NCBI RefSeq assembly: GCF_003194625.1
Contig: NZ_QHKX01000002.1
Span: forward strand, 1,039,361-1,103,360
Direction of reading: 5' to 3'
Origin: Nocardioides solisilvae
GTDB taxonomy: Bacteria; Actinomycetota; Actinomycetes; Propionibacteriales; Nocardioidaceae
Length of the DNA stretch: 64,000 nt
Both the position numbers and the translations under genes were made by a program. Positions 55,073 to 64,000 of the stretch are shown here, one piece after another (the stretch's first letter is position 1; the number at the start of each line of letters is the position of its first letter). The notes beneath the pieces were generated by a model. That model was given only the letters and a program-made list of their open reading frames with translations, made no database searches and was not told the DNA's origin.

Positions 55073-56464
55073 ATGTCCATCACACCCCTTGGAGGGGTCT
55101 TTGCCCTCCTTCTAGTGATGGCAGCTGCTAGTCCCAGCCCTGATGCGCGAGCTAGAACGAAGCGTGTCGGCGTCGCAGCTGCCATAAGTTTTCCGTTTTA
55201 CGATTCCGCGGCTCTGACCATTGGGCCGTTCGGCGTTGCTCCCCACTACCTCGGAATTATTGCCCTTATTCTGCTCGCGGCCACTTTCAGGAGCCCTGGC
55301 ACCCCGACGACACGCGGGGAGGTGTTGTGCCTGCTCCTCGCCGGCATTTCAGTCTTGACGACCGCTGCGTCCCCTTGGCTATTCTCGGGGCTATCGGTAC
55401 TGGCATCGGGGACAGGGCTCGATGAGCAGGTTCGCTTTCAGTCCCAACTGACGTACTCGGCGTCCAATGTGGCGCAAGTCATGTACCTCGCGGTGAACTT
55501 GATTCTTGTCACGTTCGTACTTAAACGCCTCGGGATAGGTCGCGACGTCATCCGAGTAGCCCTGACAACTGGGACATTTGCAGGAGGAATGGCTGCCGCT
55601 GCTACGTTGCTCGGGGCGAACTATCCGCACGAACTATTTGATACAAATCCCCGCTTCTTCTATGCCGAGTTGGACACTCGCCTGAGGGGACACCTATCCG
55701 AGCCTTCGCACTTGGGAGCCTTCAGCCTTACGGCACTAGCATTCTTCACCGTTAGTGCACTGACACAGAGCAGCGCAGGCAATCGACTCCGTGATATCCT
55801 TATGGCTTCCGTCGCCGCCCTCACGCTCTATCTTTCAGAGGCTGGGACAGCGGTACTTGGAGCTGCAGTGGGAGGTTCGTTGCTTCTCGCGGCGGCGACT
55901 ATTCGGACTCTTAGCACCGGACGTTTATCTTTGCCGGGTTTCGTCGCCATTTCTTTAGGAACGGGAATTGCCTTATTCCTGAGCCAACCAGGGTATGACT
56001 TCGTGTCTAACATCTTGGCCTCCAAACAGGGCTCTATGTCTCTCACGACCCGGAGTTTTGCGGACCTCCACGCGCTGGAGCTCACGGCTCAAACGTACGG
56101 TCTCGGCGTTGGGCTAGGCAGCAACCGGGCGTCATCAATGCTCGCGATGCTTGCCTCAACCATCGGCGTGGTGGGGGTATGCACGTTCGTTGGTTTGTGC
56201 TACCTCGCCCTTCGCAATGGTATGCGGGCACGAAACCTTGCGGAGATGGCGGCGCTGACCGCCCTACTGACGGCCTCTTTCATCTCCATTGCCGACTTCA
56301 CGTCTCCCATTTTGTGGACACTCATAGGAACGGGCCTGCACGCCAATGCTGGGCTCGACCATACGCGCGGTCGGACAGGCGGCGCGATCGCCGACAGAGG
56401 TTCGCCTATTGGACATAGAGATCGTCTCAGTGCCGCCCAGCGAGCAACTCGTCGTACTGACTGA
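55073..56464 (+). CDS. Polysaccharide polymerase-like membrane protein (Wzy/O-antigen ligase type)
   Basis: The 463-residue product has about 10-12 hydrophobic segments and a large periplasmic loop (TRSFADLHALELTAQTYG-LGVGLGSN) typical of Wzy/WaaL proteins. Start ATG at 55073 follows AAGGAAAGG. The 3' end overlaps the convergent glycosyltransferase by 38 bases. It opens the lower-GC region of the locus. Confidence 0.75.
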   Translation: MSITPLGGVFALLLVMAAASPSPDARARTKRVGVAAAISFPFYDSAALTIGPFGVAPHYLGIIALILLAATFRSPGTPTTRGEVLCLLLAGISVLTTAASPWLFSGLSVLASGTGLDEQVRFQSQLTYSASNVAQVMYLAVNLILVTFVLKRLGIGRDVIRVALTTGTFAGGMAAAATLLGANYPHELFDTNPRFFYAELDTRLRGHLSEPSHLGAFSLTALAFFTVSALTQSSAGNRLRDILMASVAALTLYLSEAGTAVLGAAVGGSLLLAAATIRTLSTGRLSLPGFVAISLGTGIALFLSQPGYDFVSNILASKQGSMSLTTRSFADLHALELTAQTYGLGVGLGSNRASSMLAMLASTIGVVGVCTFVGLCYLALRNGMRARNLAEMAALTALLTASFISIADFTSPILWTLIGTGLHANAGLDHTRGRTGGAIADRGSPIGHRDRLSAAQRATRRTD

Positions 56465-57641
56465 CCATTCGGTCGGCGACCTCTGGCCAACCCAACGCAG
56501 GATGGACTAGGGATCTAGCCCGACCACCTGCTTCCGCAAGCCTCTCGGGTGCGGACAGCAGACTGGTAACTGCGGCCGCTATCTCGTCGGCCTCGTATCC
56601 GTTGGTGATGAAGTCGCGGCCGAGACCCGATACGACTTCCGGATTCGCGCCAACGGGCGTGACCAGCGCAGGCGTTCCGCAAGCAAGAGCCTCGGCGGTT
56701 GCGAGGCCGAAGCCCTCTAGCTCATAGGTTGGAGTCACCGCAATAGTGGCGGACCGGTACCACCCAAGCAGTTCCTCCTCAGAGACGCGGCCAAGCAGGT
56801 GAACGGACGCATCCAGTCCATGTCGGGCTACAAACTCTTCGATCGCGGGGCGACGCGGCCCCTCTCCCAGGACCACCAGTTGCGCCGTCGGAATGCGGCC
56901 CAGGATTTGCGGCATCGCACGTACCAGATTTTCTACCCCAGTCCGCTCAACAAGTCGACGCGCAGTCAAGATGACTGGCCCTGCCGGTAAAATCCGAGGC
57001 ATTGCCTGACTGGAGTCTGGCGAGAAGTGAGACGTGTCCATGCCGCCTGGGATAACTCGAATCTTTTCATCGCCGTTGCGTAGCAGACTCAGCGCCTCAC
57101 CACGCATGTACTCACTCAAGGTAGTAACGCGGCGGGCCCTCCGCAGTACGAGTGCGTCAAGCATTTTAACTGCTGCAGTGGCGGGCCTCTGGACGGGCCG
57201 CGGCAGGAGGTAGGAGTCCTGTCGTTCGCCTAGGATCTCCTTGTGCAACGGCGCGTGGAACGTGTACAGGTAGGGCAGGCTCTTGGCAATGGCAGGGAGA
57301 ATCGGGATGGGAAAGTGCCCGTGCACCACCGTATCCCTCGCGGCGCGACTGTCATCCAGTCCAGCCAGCGCGAAGGCTTGACGCACGCTTCGATAAACCG
57401 ACACAGGGTAGGCGGCGGCGAAGAGCGGATTCGTCTTTGCAGGTGCTGCGTACCGGATGACCTCGACGCCATCGTCTTCTCTCATCACCTCCGCATCCGC
57501 GAAAGTCGCCACGGCACTTTTCGCAATTATCGACACATGATGCCCGTCCAGGACGAGTTGTGACGACAACTCGCGGACGTACCGCTCCAGGCCACCCATC
57601 TTGTCGGGCGCCACCTGGTTGGTGACCATTACAATCTTCAC
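56427..57641 (-). CDS. Glycosyltransferase family 4 protein
   Basis: The 404-residue enzyme has the GT-B fold: MVTNQVAPDKMGGLERYVREL near the start, VIPGGMDTSHFSP near 195, VILTARRLVERTGVENLV and the donor-binding E-x7-E region EGFGLATAEALACGTPALVTP near 325. It adds a sugar to the growing lipid-linked unit. GTG at 57641 follows AAGGGGA. Confidence 0.88.
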   Translation of the reverse strand: MKIVMVTNQVAPDKMGGLERYVRELSSQLVLDGHHVSIIAKSAVATFADAEVMREDDGVEVIRYAAPAKTNPLFAAAYPVSVYRSVRQAFALAGLDDSRAARDTVVHGHFPIPILPAIAKSLPYLYTFHAPLHKEILGERQDSYLLPRPVQRPATAAVKMLDALVLRRARRVTTLSEYMRGEALSLLRNGDEKIRVIPGGMDTSHFSPDSSQAMPRILPAGPVILTARRLVERTGVENLVRAMPQILGRIPTAQLVVLGEGPRRPAIEEFVARHGLDASVHLLGRVSEEELLGWYRSATIAVTPTYELEGFGLATAEALACGTPALVTPVGANPEVVSGLGRDFITNGYEADEIAAAVTSLLSAPERLAEAGGRARSLVHPALGWPEVADRMVSQYDELLAGRH

Positions 57642-57740
57642 AGTTCCCCTTAGACTTATACGGTGTGACTGGCGGGGGTGACGTTCCGCCTACGTACTCT
57701 CGTTACAGCCCCAACTGAGAGATTATGTCAACATTCTTGG

Positions 57741-58856
57741 CTACTCGTAGGCACATTCCGAATATATCCTTCGGGTGGCGGCCACGCAATCTTGAGCACG
57801 AAAGAGTTCCTTAGCCCTCTCCCGCCGTTTGGCGGCTCGGTGGAGTGCCTCGCCGTAGTGAGTCGTCGCGTGCTCAATAGCATTCGCGAGACCCAACCAG
57901 TCGTCTGGATCAACCAAATCCTCGTTGTCCAGAATGACCTCGGGAATTCCGCCGACCCGACTAGCTACCGTCGGAACGCCGTGCGCCACCGCTTCTAGGA
58001 CGCCATATGGCAGGGCCTCTCCCCGCGAGGGCAACACAAGGAGACGCGAGCGCCGAAGCGTCTCTTCCGCCTCAACCCATCCCGGAAACGCTACTTCTCG
58101 AAGCCCGAGCGAATGGGCCATGTCCACGAAATATTCTCGACTGCGAGGGTCCCCCGGGCCCGCGATTACCGCCCGCAACTGCACGCCCTTATCGCTCAAG
58201 TGTGCGAGTGCACGCAGCAACACGTCGACGCCCTTGATGTGCCGCAATTCCCCCAAGAACAAGACGTCGATGTCCTTTTCGCTGAGGCTGCCAAAGTATT
58301 CAAATTCAGACTCCCACAGGCCGTTGTACACAACGACCGCACGCCCGCTGGGGATTCGAGAAACTGACTCGTTGAACATCTCCTTCTCCGCCGCGGAGAC
58401 AAAAATGATCCTGTGCGTCAGAGGCAGGAGCATCTGCTCGACGAGGCCAAGCACGCGAGACTTTAACCCTCGAATATGCGAGACCCCGCCGTGCGGCGTG
58501 TATATGACCAGCGGTCTGGGTCGCAGAGTAGGAGCAATCAATCTCCCGTATAGTCCTGCCTTGGCGCCGTGGCAGTGAAGCACTTGCGCCCGTTGCGGAG
58601 CAGCGAGTTTTCGAACTCTTGCGAGGGAAAGCAGGTCGCCTAGACCTGGCAATCTCCCCATGCGAGCGAAGAGAACGCTGGCCGCATCGCCGGATACCTG
58701 AACGCCCAGTTTCTGGGCATGCCTAGGATCGGTGATAAGAATGTTGGTATCCCCGAGCGCCCCTAGTCCCTTGATCAGGTCTCGCACGTGTCGGAAGGCG
58801 CCACCTACGGGAGCTCGGATGATATGAATCACCCGAATGCTCTCTTGCCGATCCAT
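57741..58856 (-). CDS. Glycosyltransferase family 4 protein
   Basis: The 371-residue GT-B enzyme has IIRAPVGGAFRHVRDLIKGL near residue 12, a VLHCHGAKAGLYGRL segment, VYNGLWESEF and a donor-binding region LPSRGEALPYGVLEAVAHG followed by VPTVASRVGG. Separated from the downstream transferase gene by about 99 bases. Substrate unknown. Confidence 0.85.
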   Translation of the reverse strand: MDRQESIRVIHIIRAPVGGAFRHVRDLIKGLGALGDTNILITDPRHAQKLGVQVSGDAASVLFARMGRLPGLGDLLSLARVRKLAAPQRAQVLHCHGAKAGLYGRLIAPTLRPRPLVIYTPHGGVSHIRGLKSRVLGLVEQMLLPLTHRIIFVSAAEKEMFNESVSRIPSGRAVVVYNGLWESEFEYFGSLSEKDIDVLFLGELRHIKGVDVLLRALAHLSDKGVQLRAVIAGPGDPRSREYFVDMAHSLGLREVAFPGWVEAEETLRRSRLLVLPSRGEALPYGVLEAVAHGVPTVASRVGGIPEVILDNEDLVDPDDWLGLANAIEHATTHYGEALHRAAKRRERAKELFRAQDCVAATRRIYSECAYE

Positions 58857-59235
58857 TCTGACTGTCCCTTCGACGCTCAGGTACCGAGTCCGCCGGCCGA
58901 CAGCGTCGCCAACCTAGACTTGCTCTAACCGTAGCCGCTGAAACGATGTCCCTCGCACGTCCCTCCATGGCTTGATCTGAGGGATCGCCCTCCCACCGCC
59001 ACCCCGCGCGCGCCTGCTTCGGAGCGGGAGGGGTGGCAACACCCGAGACGATCCATGTGCGCCGAGGCTCGTTCTACGAGCGCAGAGGCGCCCTACGTGG
59101 CAGTCCGCGCTGACCGTCCGTCTCGTCGTCCGCGCCCATACCGCACATCAACTGGAGGCATCCGGTGCTTGATGTAACGTCATCGGCGCCGCGTCCAACG
59201 GCCAACCGACAGCTCGCAAGCAAACAGGAGACACC
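58857..59235. other. Intergenic region between divergent transferase and epimerase genes
   Basis: This 379-base stretch has no convincing gene. The part around 58980-59040 is much more GC-rich than its surroundings and has a small imperfect hairpin (CCACCCC at 58999-59005 with GGGGTGG at 59030-59036). A CAGGAGA site precedes the epimerase ATG. It probably holds both divergent promoters and perhaps a scar of an insertion. Confidence 0.5.
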
Positions 59236-60300
59236 ATGTCGCGACGCCTGCTCATCACCGGCGGAGCCGGCTTCATCGGTTCCACCCTGCTTAAGCAGCT
59301 GGCCCCATCCGACAAGGTCCTTGTGGTTGATAATCTGCATCCGCAGGTGCATTCGGTGGACCATTGGTCAGCCGACAGTCCAGCTAGAGTCGAGTTTCTA
59401 CAAGGTGACATCACGGATCCGGACGTGGTCGATCGAGCGGCGCGATTCAAGCCGCATACACTCGTTCACCTTGCAGCCGAGACTGGCACCGGACAGTCCC
59501 TACTTCAGTCTTCTCGTCACGCATCCGTGAACGTCAATGGGACGGCGACGTTGCTCGATGCGATTTCAGGATCCGGCTGGATGCCCGACAGAATGATCCT
59601 GACCTCCTCCAGGGCCGTCTACGGGGAAGGCAAGTGGCAACACCTAGACGGCTCCACGTATTACGCGCCGCCCCGACGTGTCGAGCATCTTGCTTCTGCA
59701 CGATGGGAACCAGTGGACAAGAATGGCGCTGCGGGGACACCCTTGCCACAGGATGCACGAACGGTAGAGCCACGACCCAGCAATATCTACGCTGCGACGA
59801 AGTTGGCGCAAGAGCATCTCATGAGCGCATGGTGCTCGGCCTTGGGAGTGGATCTGTGCATTTTGCGGTTGCAGAACGTATACGGACCTGGACAATCGGT
59901 CAAGAATAGCTATACCGGCGTCCTCACATATTTTGCGCGCCAAGCGATAGCGAATGAACAAATTCGAGTCTTTGAGGGCGGTAACATCATCCGAGACTTC
60001 GTTCACGTGTCGGACGTAGCACGAACGATTAGAAATGCAATTGATGCACGAGGCTCTCTTGAGGACCGATTTGACGTTGGTTCTGGACGATCCACGACTC
60101 TTCTAGACGTAGCTCGACAGATCGCCGAGATTGCAGGGGCCCCTGAACCCCATGTCACGAATGAGTACCGGCTTGGAGACGTGCGCGCAGCCAGCGCGGA
60201 CGTCACAAGGGCGCGAGACGTCCTGGGGCACAGTAGTTCGGTGACTCTCGTTGCAGGTTTGTCTCAGGTGCTCGATTGGGTCGAGAAGGAACTGCCGTGA
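59236..60300 (+). CDS. NAD-dependent epimerase/dehydratase (dTDP-sugar 4-epimerase-like)
   Basis: The 354-residue extended SDR has [26 protein letters not shown] near 118, the catalytic YAATKLAQEH near 185 and NVYGPGQSVKN near 209. The layout resembles dTDP-L-rhamnose 4-epimerases. It probably makes a rarer sugar for this locus. The next gene starts within its stop. Confidence 0.78.
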   Translation: MSRRLLITGGAGFIGSTLLKQLAPSDKVLVVDNLHPQVHSVDHWSADSPARVEFLQGDITDPDVVDRAARFKPHTLVHLAAETGTGQSLLQSSRHASVNVNGTATLLDAISGSGWMPDRMILTSSRAVYGEGKWQHLDGSTYYAPPRRVEHLASARWEPVDKNGAAGTPLPQDARTVEPRPSNIYAATKLAQEHLMSAWCSALGVDLCILRLQNVYGPGQSVKNSYTGVLTYFARQAIANEQIRVFEGGNIIRDFVHVSDVARTIRNAIDARGSLEDRFDVGSGRSTTLLDVARQIAEIAGAPEPHVTNEYRLGDVRAASADVTRARDVLGHSSSVTLVAGLSQVLDWVEKELP

Positions 60301-61256
60301 GTTCGCCGCGAGTTGCGCTTGTGACCGTCACCTATAACAGCGAAGACGTTCTGGCAGACTTTCTGACCAGCGTGTCCGAGCTAGATCCCGTCAAGACAAA
60401 ACTCTTCGCGATAGATAACGCGTCAAAGGACACCACCGTAGACGTTCTGTCCACCTACTCCGAATCTCGCCCGGCGGAAATCATTCGCAATTCCGGCAAT
60501 AGGGGGGTCGCGTTCGGAAACAATCAAGGGATTGTTGCGGCCCTCAAGGAGGGCTTTGATTGGATTCTGCTGATCAACAACGACACCTGCTTCAATGCCG
60601 AAGCATTTCATTCACTAGTCCGAGAGGCCGAGCGCGTGGGGGCCTCGATAATTTCGCCCTTCATCGAAGCTGAGGAGCCCCCGCACTCAGTCTGGTATAC
60701 CGATGCTCATCTTTACCTATGGAGAGGGGCGAAGGTCAAGCACGTGGGCATGGGCCGACCACTCTCGGCTGTCCCTAGGGAGACGAAGGTTGTCTCGTAT
60801 GCCTCGACTTGTGTTCTGCTCGTTCACAGTTCCGTGTTCAAGAATGTCGGGCTCATGGATCCCCAATTCTTCGTCTACGGTGATGATGTTGACTTCGCCA
60901 TACGCGCACGCCGGGCAGGGCTGTCACTGTGGTCGACTGGTTCCGCCGTGTTCTTCCACAAAGCGAGTTCACTGACGGGTGAATACACAGGCCCTTTTTC
61001 GACCCGATGGATCACTAGAAATTGGGTTCTCGCGTGTCGCATCCACTGTTCTAGGGTGCAACAGTTCAGCGCCCTGTGCTACATGACGGTATGGACTTTG
61101 GCGCGTCTGCTCGTAAGGGCTGACCCTATCTCCGCTACTACGAATCGAGTGAGAGCCTTTCTTGAGGGATTGCAATTAGCTGTATTCCAGCCACCCTCCC
61201 TGGAATCTTGGCCACACGACGAAGGGCGCTGGGCAGAACAATGGGATGGAGTTTAA
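60297..61256 (+). CDS. Glycosyltransferase family 2 protein
   Basis: The 319-residue GT-A enzyme has ALVTVTYNSEDVLADFLTSV near the start, LLINNDTCFN (the DxD-like donor site) near 95 and FFVYGDDVDFAIRARRAG near 195. The GTG start at 60297 overlaps the epimerase stop by four bases. GAGAAGGA precedes it. Rhamnosyltransferase-like overall. Confidence 0.87.
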   Translation: MSSPRVALVTVTYNSEDVLADFLTSVSELDPVKTKLFAIDNASKDTTVDVLSTYSESRPAEIIRNSGNRGVAFGNNQGIVAALKEGFDWILLINNDTCFNAEAFHSLVREAERVGASIISPFIEAEEPPHSVWYTDAHLYLWRGAKVKHVGMGRPLSAVPRETKVVSYASTCVLLVHSSVFKNVGLMDPQFFVYGDDVDFAIRARRAGLSLWSTGSAVFFHKASSLTGEYTGPFSTRWITRNWVLACRIHCSRVQQFSALCYMTVWTLARLLVRADPISATTNRVRAFLEGLQLAVFQPPSLESWPHDEGRWAEQWDGV

Positions 61257-61810
61257 GCGTGAGCTTGGGAAACCTGTACTGGAAAGCTATGTCTGTCCTT
61301 TGGTATACCCGGCGCTTTGGTTCGATGGGCCGCCGCAGTTGGATTCGCAAGCCGCTACTGCTCCGTTACCCGAAGCAGATTCACATCGGGAGGCATTGCA
61401 TGATTCGAGATGGCGCGCGCCTTGAGGTTGTTAACCGTCCGAACGAGAAACCCGGGCACCTTTGGATCGGCGACAATGTCACAATTGAACAAGGCGCTCA
61501 TATTGTTGCCTCCTGCGAGGTCCACCTTGATGACGAAGTGGCCATTGCTCCCCGCGTCACCATTGTGGATGCAACCCATCCGGTCGGGACCGCTGCGGAT
61601 GGGAATCGCGCCAGGCAGTTGGCGCCAGGGACATCATACGTGCGGCTCGAGAAAAGGGTTTTCATCGGAGCGAATGTTGTAATTCTTCCCAATGTTACCA
61701 TCGGGAGGAATAGTATCGTCGGCGCCAATTCGGTAGTCGCCCGCGACATCCCTCCTAACTCTATTGCGGTCGGCGCGCCTGCACGGGTGATCAAGTCCTT
61801 CGACTCTTGA
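61241..61810 (+). CDS. Hexapeptide acyltransferase (WcaF/LbH type)
   Basis: The 189-residue protein has left-handed beta-helix repeats (LWIGDNVTIEQGAHIV, FIGANVVILPNVTIG and GANSVVARDIPPNSIAVGAP). It probably adds an acetyl group to a sugar. It overlaps the end of the GT2 gene by 16 bases. ATG at 61241 was chosen over a non-ATG codon at 61208. Confidence 0.82.
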   Translation: MGWSLSVSLGNLYWKAMSVLWYTRRFGSMGRRSWIRKPLLLRYPKQIHIGRHCMIRDGARLEVVNRPNEKPGHLWIGDNVTIEQGAHIVASCEVHLDDEVAIAPRVTIVDATHPVGTAADGNRARQLAPGTSYVRLEKRVFIGANVVILPNVTIGRNSIVGANSVVARDIPPNSIAVGAPARVIKSFDS

Positions 61811-61815
61811 CACCG

Positions 61816-63342
61816 ATGAATGAATCCCGGTCACGCCTTCTCGTTTCAAATTCGCTATGGAACTTGCTGAGGGCGGTGTCCAACAGTGCCGTGGTCGTGG
61901 CGCTACCCATTCTTCTAGTATTCTTACTCCCAACTACCGCCTTTTCCACATGGGCGATCGTCTTCTCGACAAGCACTATCGTTCTCTACCTCGATCTAGG
62001 TCTTTATGCCACCGTTCGCGCGCGTGTCGCTAGGGCGCATTCTGAAGGAAGCCCGACTCGAGCGGTCGCGTGGGCAGATGCGGGAAACAGGGTCCTGGCG
62101 TCTGTTGCCGCACTGGGAGTATCCGCCTCTATACTCTTGGCGCCATTCCTCTACTACGTCTTCCCCGAAATTGATGACAACGGCCGTGCTGAACCGGCAA
62201 GCGCGCTAGTCATACTGGTGGCGGGCCAGGCATCCTTGCTGGTTCTAAACGGAGTGTCCTCTTACTTCGCGGGCCTGCAGCAGTCGGCTTTTCCCGCTAT
62301 CGTCGCTACTGCTAGCAGACTTCTGTCTATGGCATGCGTCTTGGGATCAACTCTGTTTACCGCAGACCTCGCGATTCTGGCCGCCGCCTACTCCCTTCCC
62401 AGCATTCTGGGAACGGTCTTTTTGACTGCCAAGTATTGGAGAGTGCGGCAGGGCGTGTCCCTTCGTGCCGACCAAGACCCAGCACGCGTATCTTCTCGCG
62501 TGATCCTTGGCTACTCGGGTCCCTTGATCGTCTGGAGTGCCTGCGTATTGGCGGTGAACGGGCTCGGAACAAGCCTCGTGGGCGCACTGGATTTCGCCGG
62601 CGTTGCGACGTTTGCGGTAGCGACCTCGATGGCTTTGGCGGTATCGGGCTTCTCTAACGCGGCGATCGCTCCTCTGTTGCCAGAACTGAGTTCTACATTG
62701 GACCGGCAAGGGTTTAGAAAGCTTCTCGCCCAGTCGACGCGTGTCAACGCGCTTCTGCTCTTGGCGTGCTGCGTCGGCAGTTGGGCGATCGGATTATTCG
62801 TTCTGGCTGGGAGCGATGGCCTTGCGTCGACGCAGACTTCGATTGCTACCGTTCTTCTTGTCCCTTTAGCTATGACCATTCGGCTGACAATGACGCCCCT
62901 AAGCATGGCCTTTATTGCGCGAGGCACCCATCATCGTGTGATCTTTCCTCCATTGGCGGATGCGATGATCACGGTGGTGCTCTCTGTTGTTCTCGGTCGC
63001 CATTTCGGAGCGCTGGGGGTTGCAGGCGCTCAAGTTTTCGGCGCCTTCGTGGCTGTAATACTGACGTGCACGTGGTCGGCGCGCCGTGCAGGACTCCAAG
63101 AGGACTTGGCGCTGCCTGAAATACTCCAGGTCCTGGGTCGCTTGAGTGTCTGCCTAGCGGTGACCGCTGGGTGTCTCGTATTCTTGACCGATTATGGTAG
63201 TCATGCGCTCACGAGGATCGCCGTGAGCGCTTTGTGCATGCTGCTCTGCGTTGGATGTGGCGCCTTCTTGTTGCTGCGGAAGCAAGTTGTCGTTGCCGTC
63301 ACTAAGAACGTTATGTCACGCCGACACTGTGGATCGCCTTGA
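61816..63342 (+). CDS. Polysaccharide flippase (Wzx/MATE-like)
   Basis: The 508-residue protein has about twelve hydrophobic segments and an N-terminal SNSLWNLLRAVSNSAVVVALP typical of Wzx-type flippases, which move lipid-linked units across the membrane. ATG at 61816 lies six bases after the acyltransferase stop; TTG at 61807 is also possible. It is the last complete gene of the lower-GC set. Confidence 0.78.
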   Translation: MNESRSRLLVSNSLWNLLRAVSNSAVVVALPILLVFLLPTTAFSTWAIVFSTSTIVLYLDLGLYATVRARVARAHSEGSPTRAVAWADAGNRVLASVAALGVSASILLAPFLYYVFPEIDDNGRAEPASALVILVAGQASLLVLNGVSSYFAGLQQSAFPAIVATASRLLSMACVLGSTLFTADLAILAAAYSLPSILGTVFLTAKYWRVRQGVSLRADQDPARVSSRVILGYSGPLIVWSACVLAVNGLGTSLVGALDFAGVATFAVATSMALAVSGFSNAAIAPLLPELSSTLDRQGFRKLLAQSTRVNALLLLACCVGSWAIGLFVLAGSDGLASTQTSIATVLLVPLAMTIRLTMTPLSMAFIARGTHHRVIFPPLADAMITVVLSVVLGRHFGALGVAGAQVFGAFVAVILTCTWSARRAGLQEDLALPEILQVLGRLSVCLAVTAGCLVFLTDYGSHALTRIAVSALCMLLCVGCGAFLLLRKQVVVAVTKNVMSRRHCGSP

Positions 63343-63507
63343 AGATCCGATAGCCACCGACGGGGTATCGCGGCACGATGCGACCGCTTGCACGAGTTGG
63401 GCTCGTGTCGTAGCCGCCTTGGATGTCGGACCGACAGGTATTGAATCGTGCAATCCGCCTCTTACGGCGAGCGGCTGCCGGGTCGCCTTCTCGATCGCGC
63501 GGTCCAT
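63316..63507 (-). pseudogene. Remnant of a gene with good ribosome-binding site
   Basis: ATG at 63507 follows AAGGAGGACG on the minus strand and begins MDRAIEKATRQPLAVRG, so the start looks native. After about 17 codons the composition changes and the frame continues into lower-GC DNA to 63316, overlapping the end of wzx. It is probably the 5' end of a gene cut when the island was inserted. Confidence 0.5.
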
Positions 63508-63575
63508 CGTCCTCCTTCAGCGGGCGCGGCACTGGGTACTGCGGTCGTCGTACAACGACCACAGGGGGTGACCAG

Positions 63576-63749
63576 ATGACCACCGGCTACAACGTGCCGG
63601 GCATGTCCGCCAAGGACAACGAGACCGTCGTCAAGGCGCTGGAGGACCGGCTCTACGCCTACCGCCCAGGCCCACCTCGGGACGTCCGACCTCGTCGACG
63701 TCGGCGTCATTGAGGACAACCGCAAGGCGTTCGAGACCGTAGGCGGGTC
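63576..63749 (+). pseudogene. dps: dps (DNA-protection ferritin) pseudogene, internally deleted
   Basis: ATG at 63576 begins MTTGYNVPGMSAKDNETVV then KALEDRLYAY, the start of actinobacterial Dps. From 63667, one base out of frame, it reads AHLGTSDLVDVGVIEDNRKA, the later Dps helix. About 80 codons and the ferroxidase residues are missing, and an IS3-type element begins near 63750, cutting the 3' end. Confidence 0.75.
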
Positions 63750-64000
63750 TGCCCCGAGTTTGGTTGACACCTGACCTGTGAGGATCTTCCTCGCTGGAAG
63801 GATGTCCCCGTGGCAAAGCCCTACCCCCAAGAGTTCCGCGACGACGTCGTGGCCGTGGCCCGTCAGGGCCAGTCCTCGTTGAAGCAGATCGCGAAGGACT
63901 TCGGCATCTCCGAAGGCTCCCTGGCGAACTGGATGAAGCAGGCTGACATCGAAGACGGCCGGCGTCCCGGTCAGACCGACGCCGACCGTGAGGAGCTGCG
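63750..64000 (+). mobile_element. IS3-type insertion sequence, left end (runs off the window)
   Basis: A left end with TGCCCCGAGTTTGGTTGACA at 63750 is followed by a short leader and an IS3-family OrfA start at 63810. The element interrupts dps. Right end, target duplication and OrfB are outside the window. Confidence 0.75.
63810..64000 (+). CDS. IS3-family transposase OrfA, partial
   Basis: The visible 63 residues begin KPYPQEFRDDVVAVARQ after the GTG and have the helix-turn-helix SLKQIAKDFGISEGSLANWM of IS3 OrfA proteins. GTG at 63810 follows GGAAGG. The C-terminus is cut by the window end. Confidence 0.85.
   Translation, partial: MAKPYPQEFRDDVVAVARQGQSSLKQIAKDFGISEGSLANWMKQADIEDGRRPGQTDADREEL

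Noticed and set aside
63316..63583. A complete small gene at the right edge of the island
   Set aside because: The frame changes composition abruptly and overlaps the wzx end; it is treated as a remnant.

Overview
The window comes from a high-GC Gram-positive actinobacterium, most likely Nocardioides or a close relative. The evidence is the base composition, frequent GTG starts and 4-bp GTGA/ATGA gene overlaps, F420-dependent (LLM-class) oxidoreductases, a GpgS/FolP2 gene pair, an HbhA-like protein, and a family of short interspersed repeats of a kind common in that group. No rRNA or tRNA gene was seen. Everything here was read by eye; no database search was run.

Layout. (1) 0-9.9 kb: F420-linked redox genes, a three-gene FecCD/BtuCD-type importer resembling the proposed F420-0 transporter, an acyl-CoA synthetase, a nitroreductase operon and a BtuF-like protein. 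(2) 10-16.2 kb: a large membrane protein with an internal lipobox; a minus-strand operon gpgS-folP2-LigB-like-RibD-like-DoxX; tandem DUF202 genes. (3) 16.3-20.5 kb: an XRE-TetR fusion regulator diverging from a phosphotransferase/acyl-CoA dehydrogenase/SDR operon, with a palindrome between them. (4) 20.5-33.9 kb: secreted proteins (metalloprotease with FN3 domains, two tandem ELWxxDGT-repeat proteins, an SGNH hydrolase, lipoproteins). (5) 33.9-54.9 kb: nucleotide-sugar and exopolysaccharide genes (galE, two gmd-type genes, polyprenyl-phosphate sugar transferase, rmlA, rmlB, an rmlC-rmlD fusion, BY-kinase, DUF4012) mixed with sulfate activation genes (an ATP-sulfurylase-like/APS kinase/tyrosine phosphatase fusion, TauE, cysDN). 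(6) 55.0-63.3 kb: a visibly lower-GC island with Wzy, Wzx, three glycosyltransferases, an epimerase and an acyltransferase, ending in gene debris (a gene remnant, a dps pseudogene) and an IS3-type element that runs off the window.

Together the second half reads as one surface-polysaccharide locus. Core enzymes make UDP-galactose, GDP-6-deoxy-mannose-type and dTDP-rhamnose precursors, a priming transferase loads the lipid carrier, the imported island supplies strain-specific transferases, flippase and polymerase, and a Wzc-like kinase controls polymerisation.

The most unusual signal is a short repeat family (about 41 bp, ends GGTGGTT/AACCACC, with a GGTCCCT/AGGGACC variant). It is scattered through about 13-47 kb, is open in five of six frames, and sits in frame inside or at the edge of at least four genes: the RibD-like reductase, the second gmd (as its N-terminus), the ATP-sulfurylase-like domain, and the linker joining APS kinase to a tyrosine phosphatase. 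A second palindromic family has two copies, one of which encodes the C-terminus of the XRE-TetR regulator.
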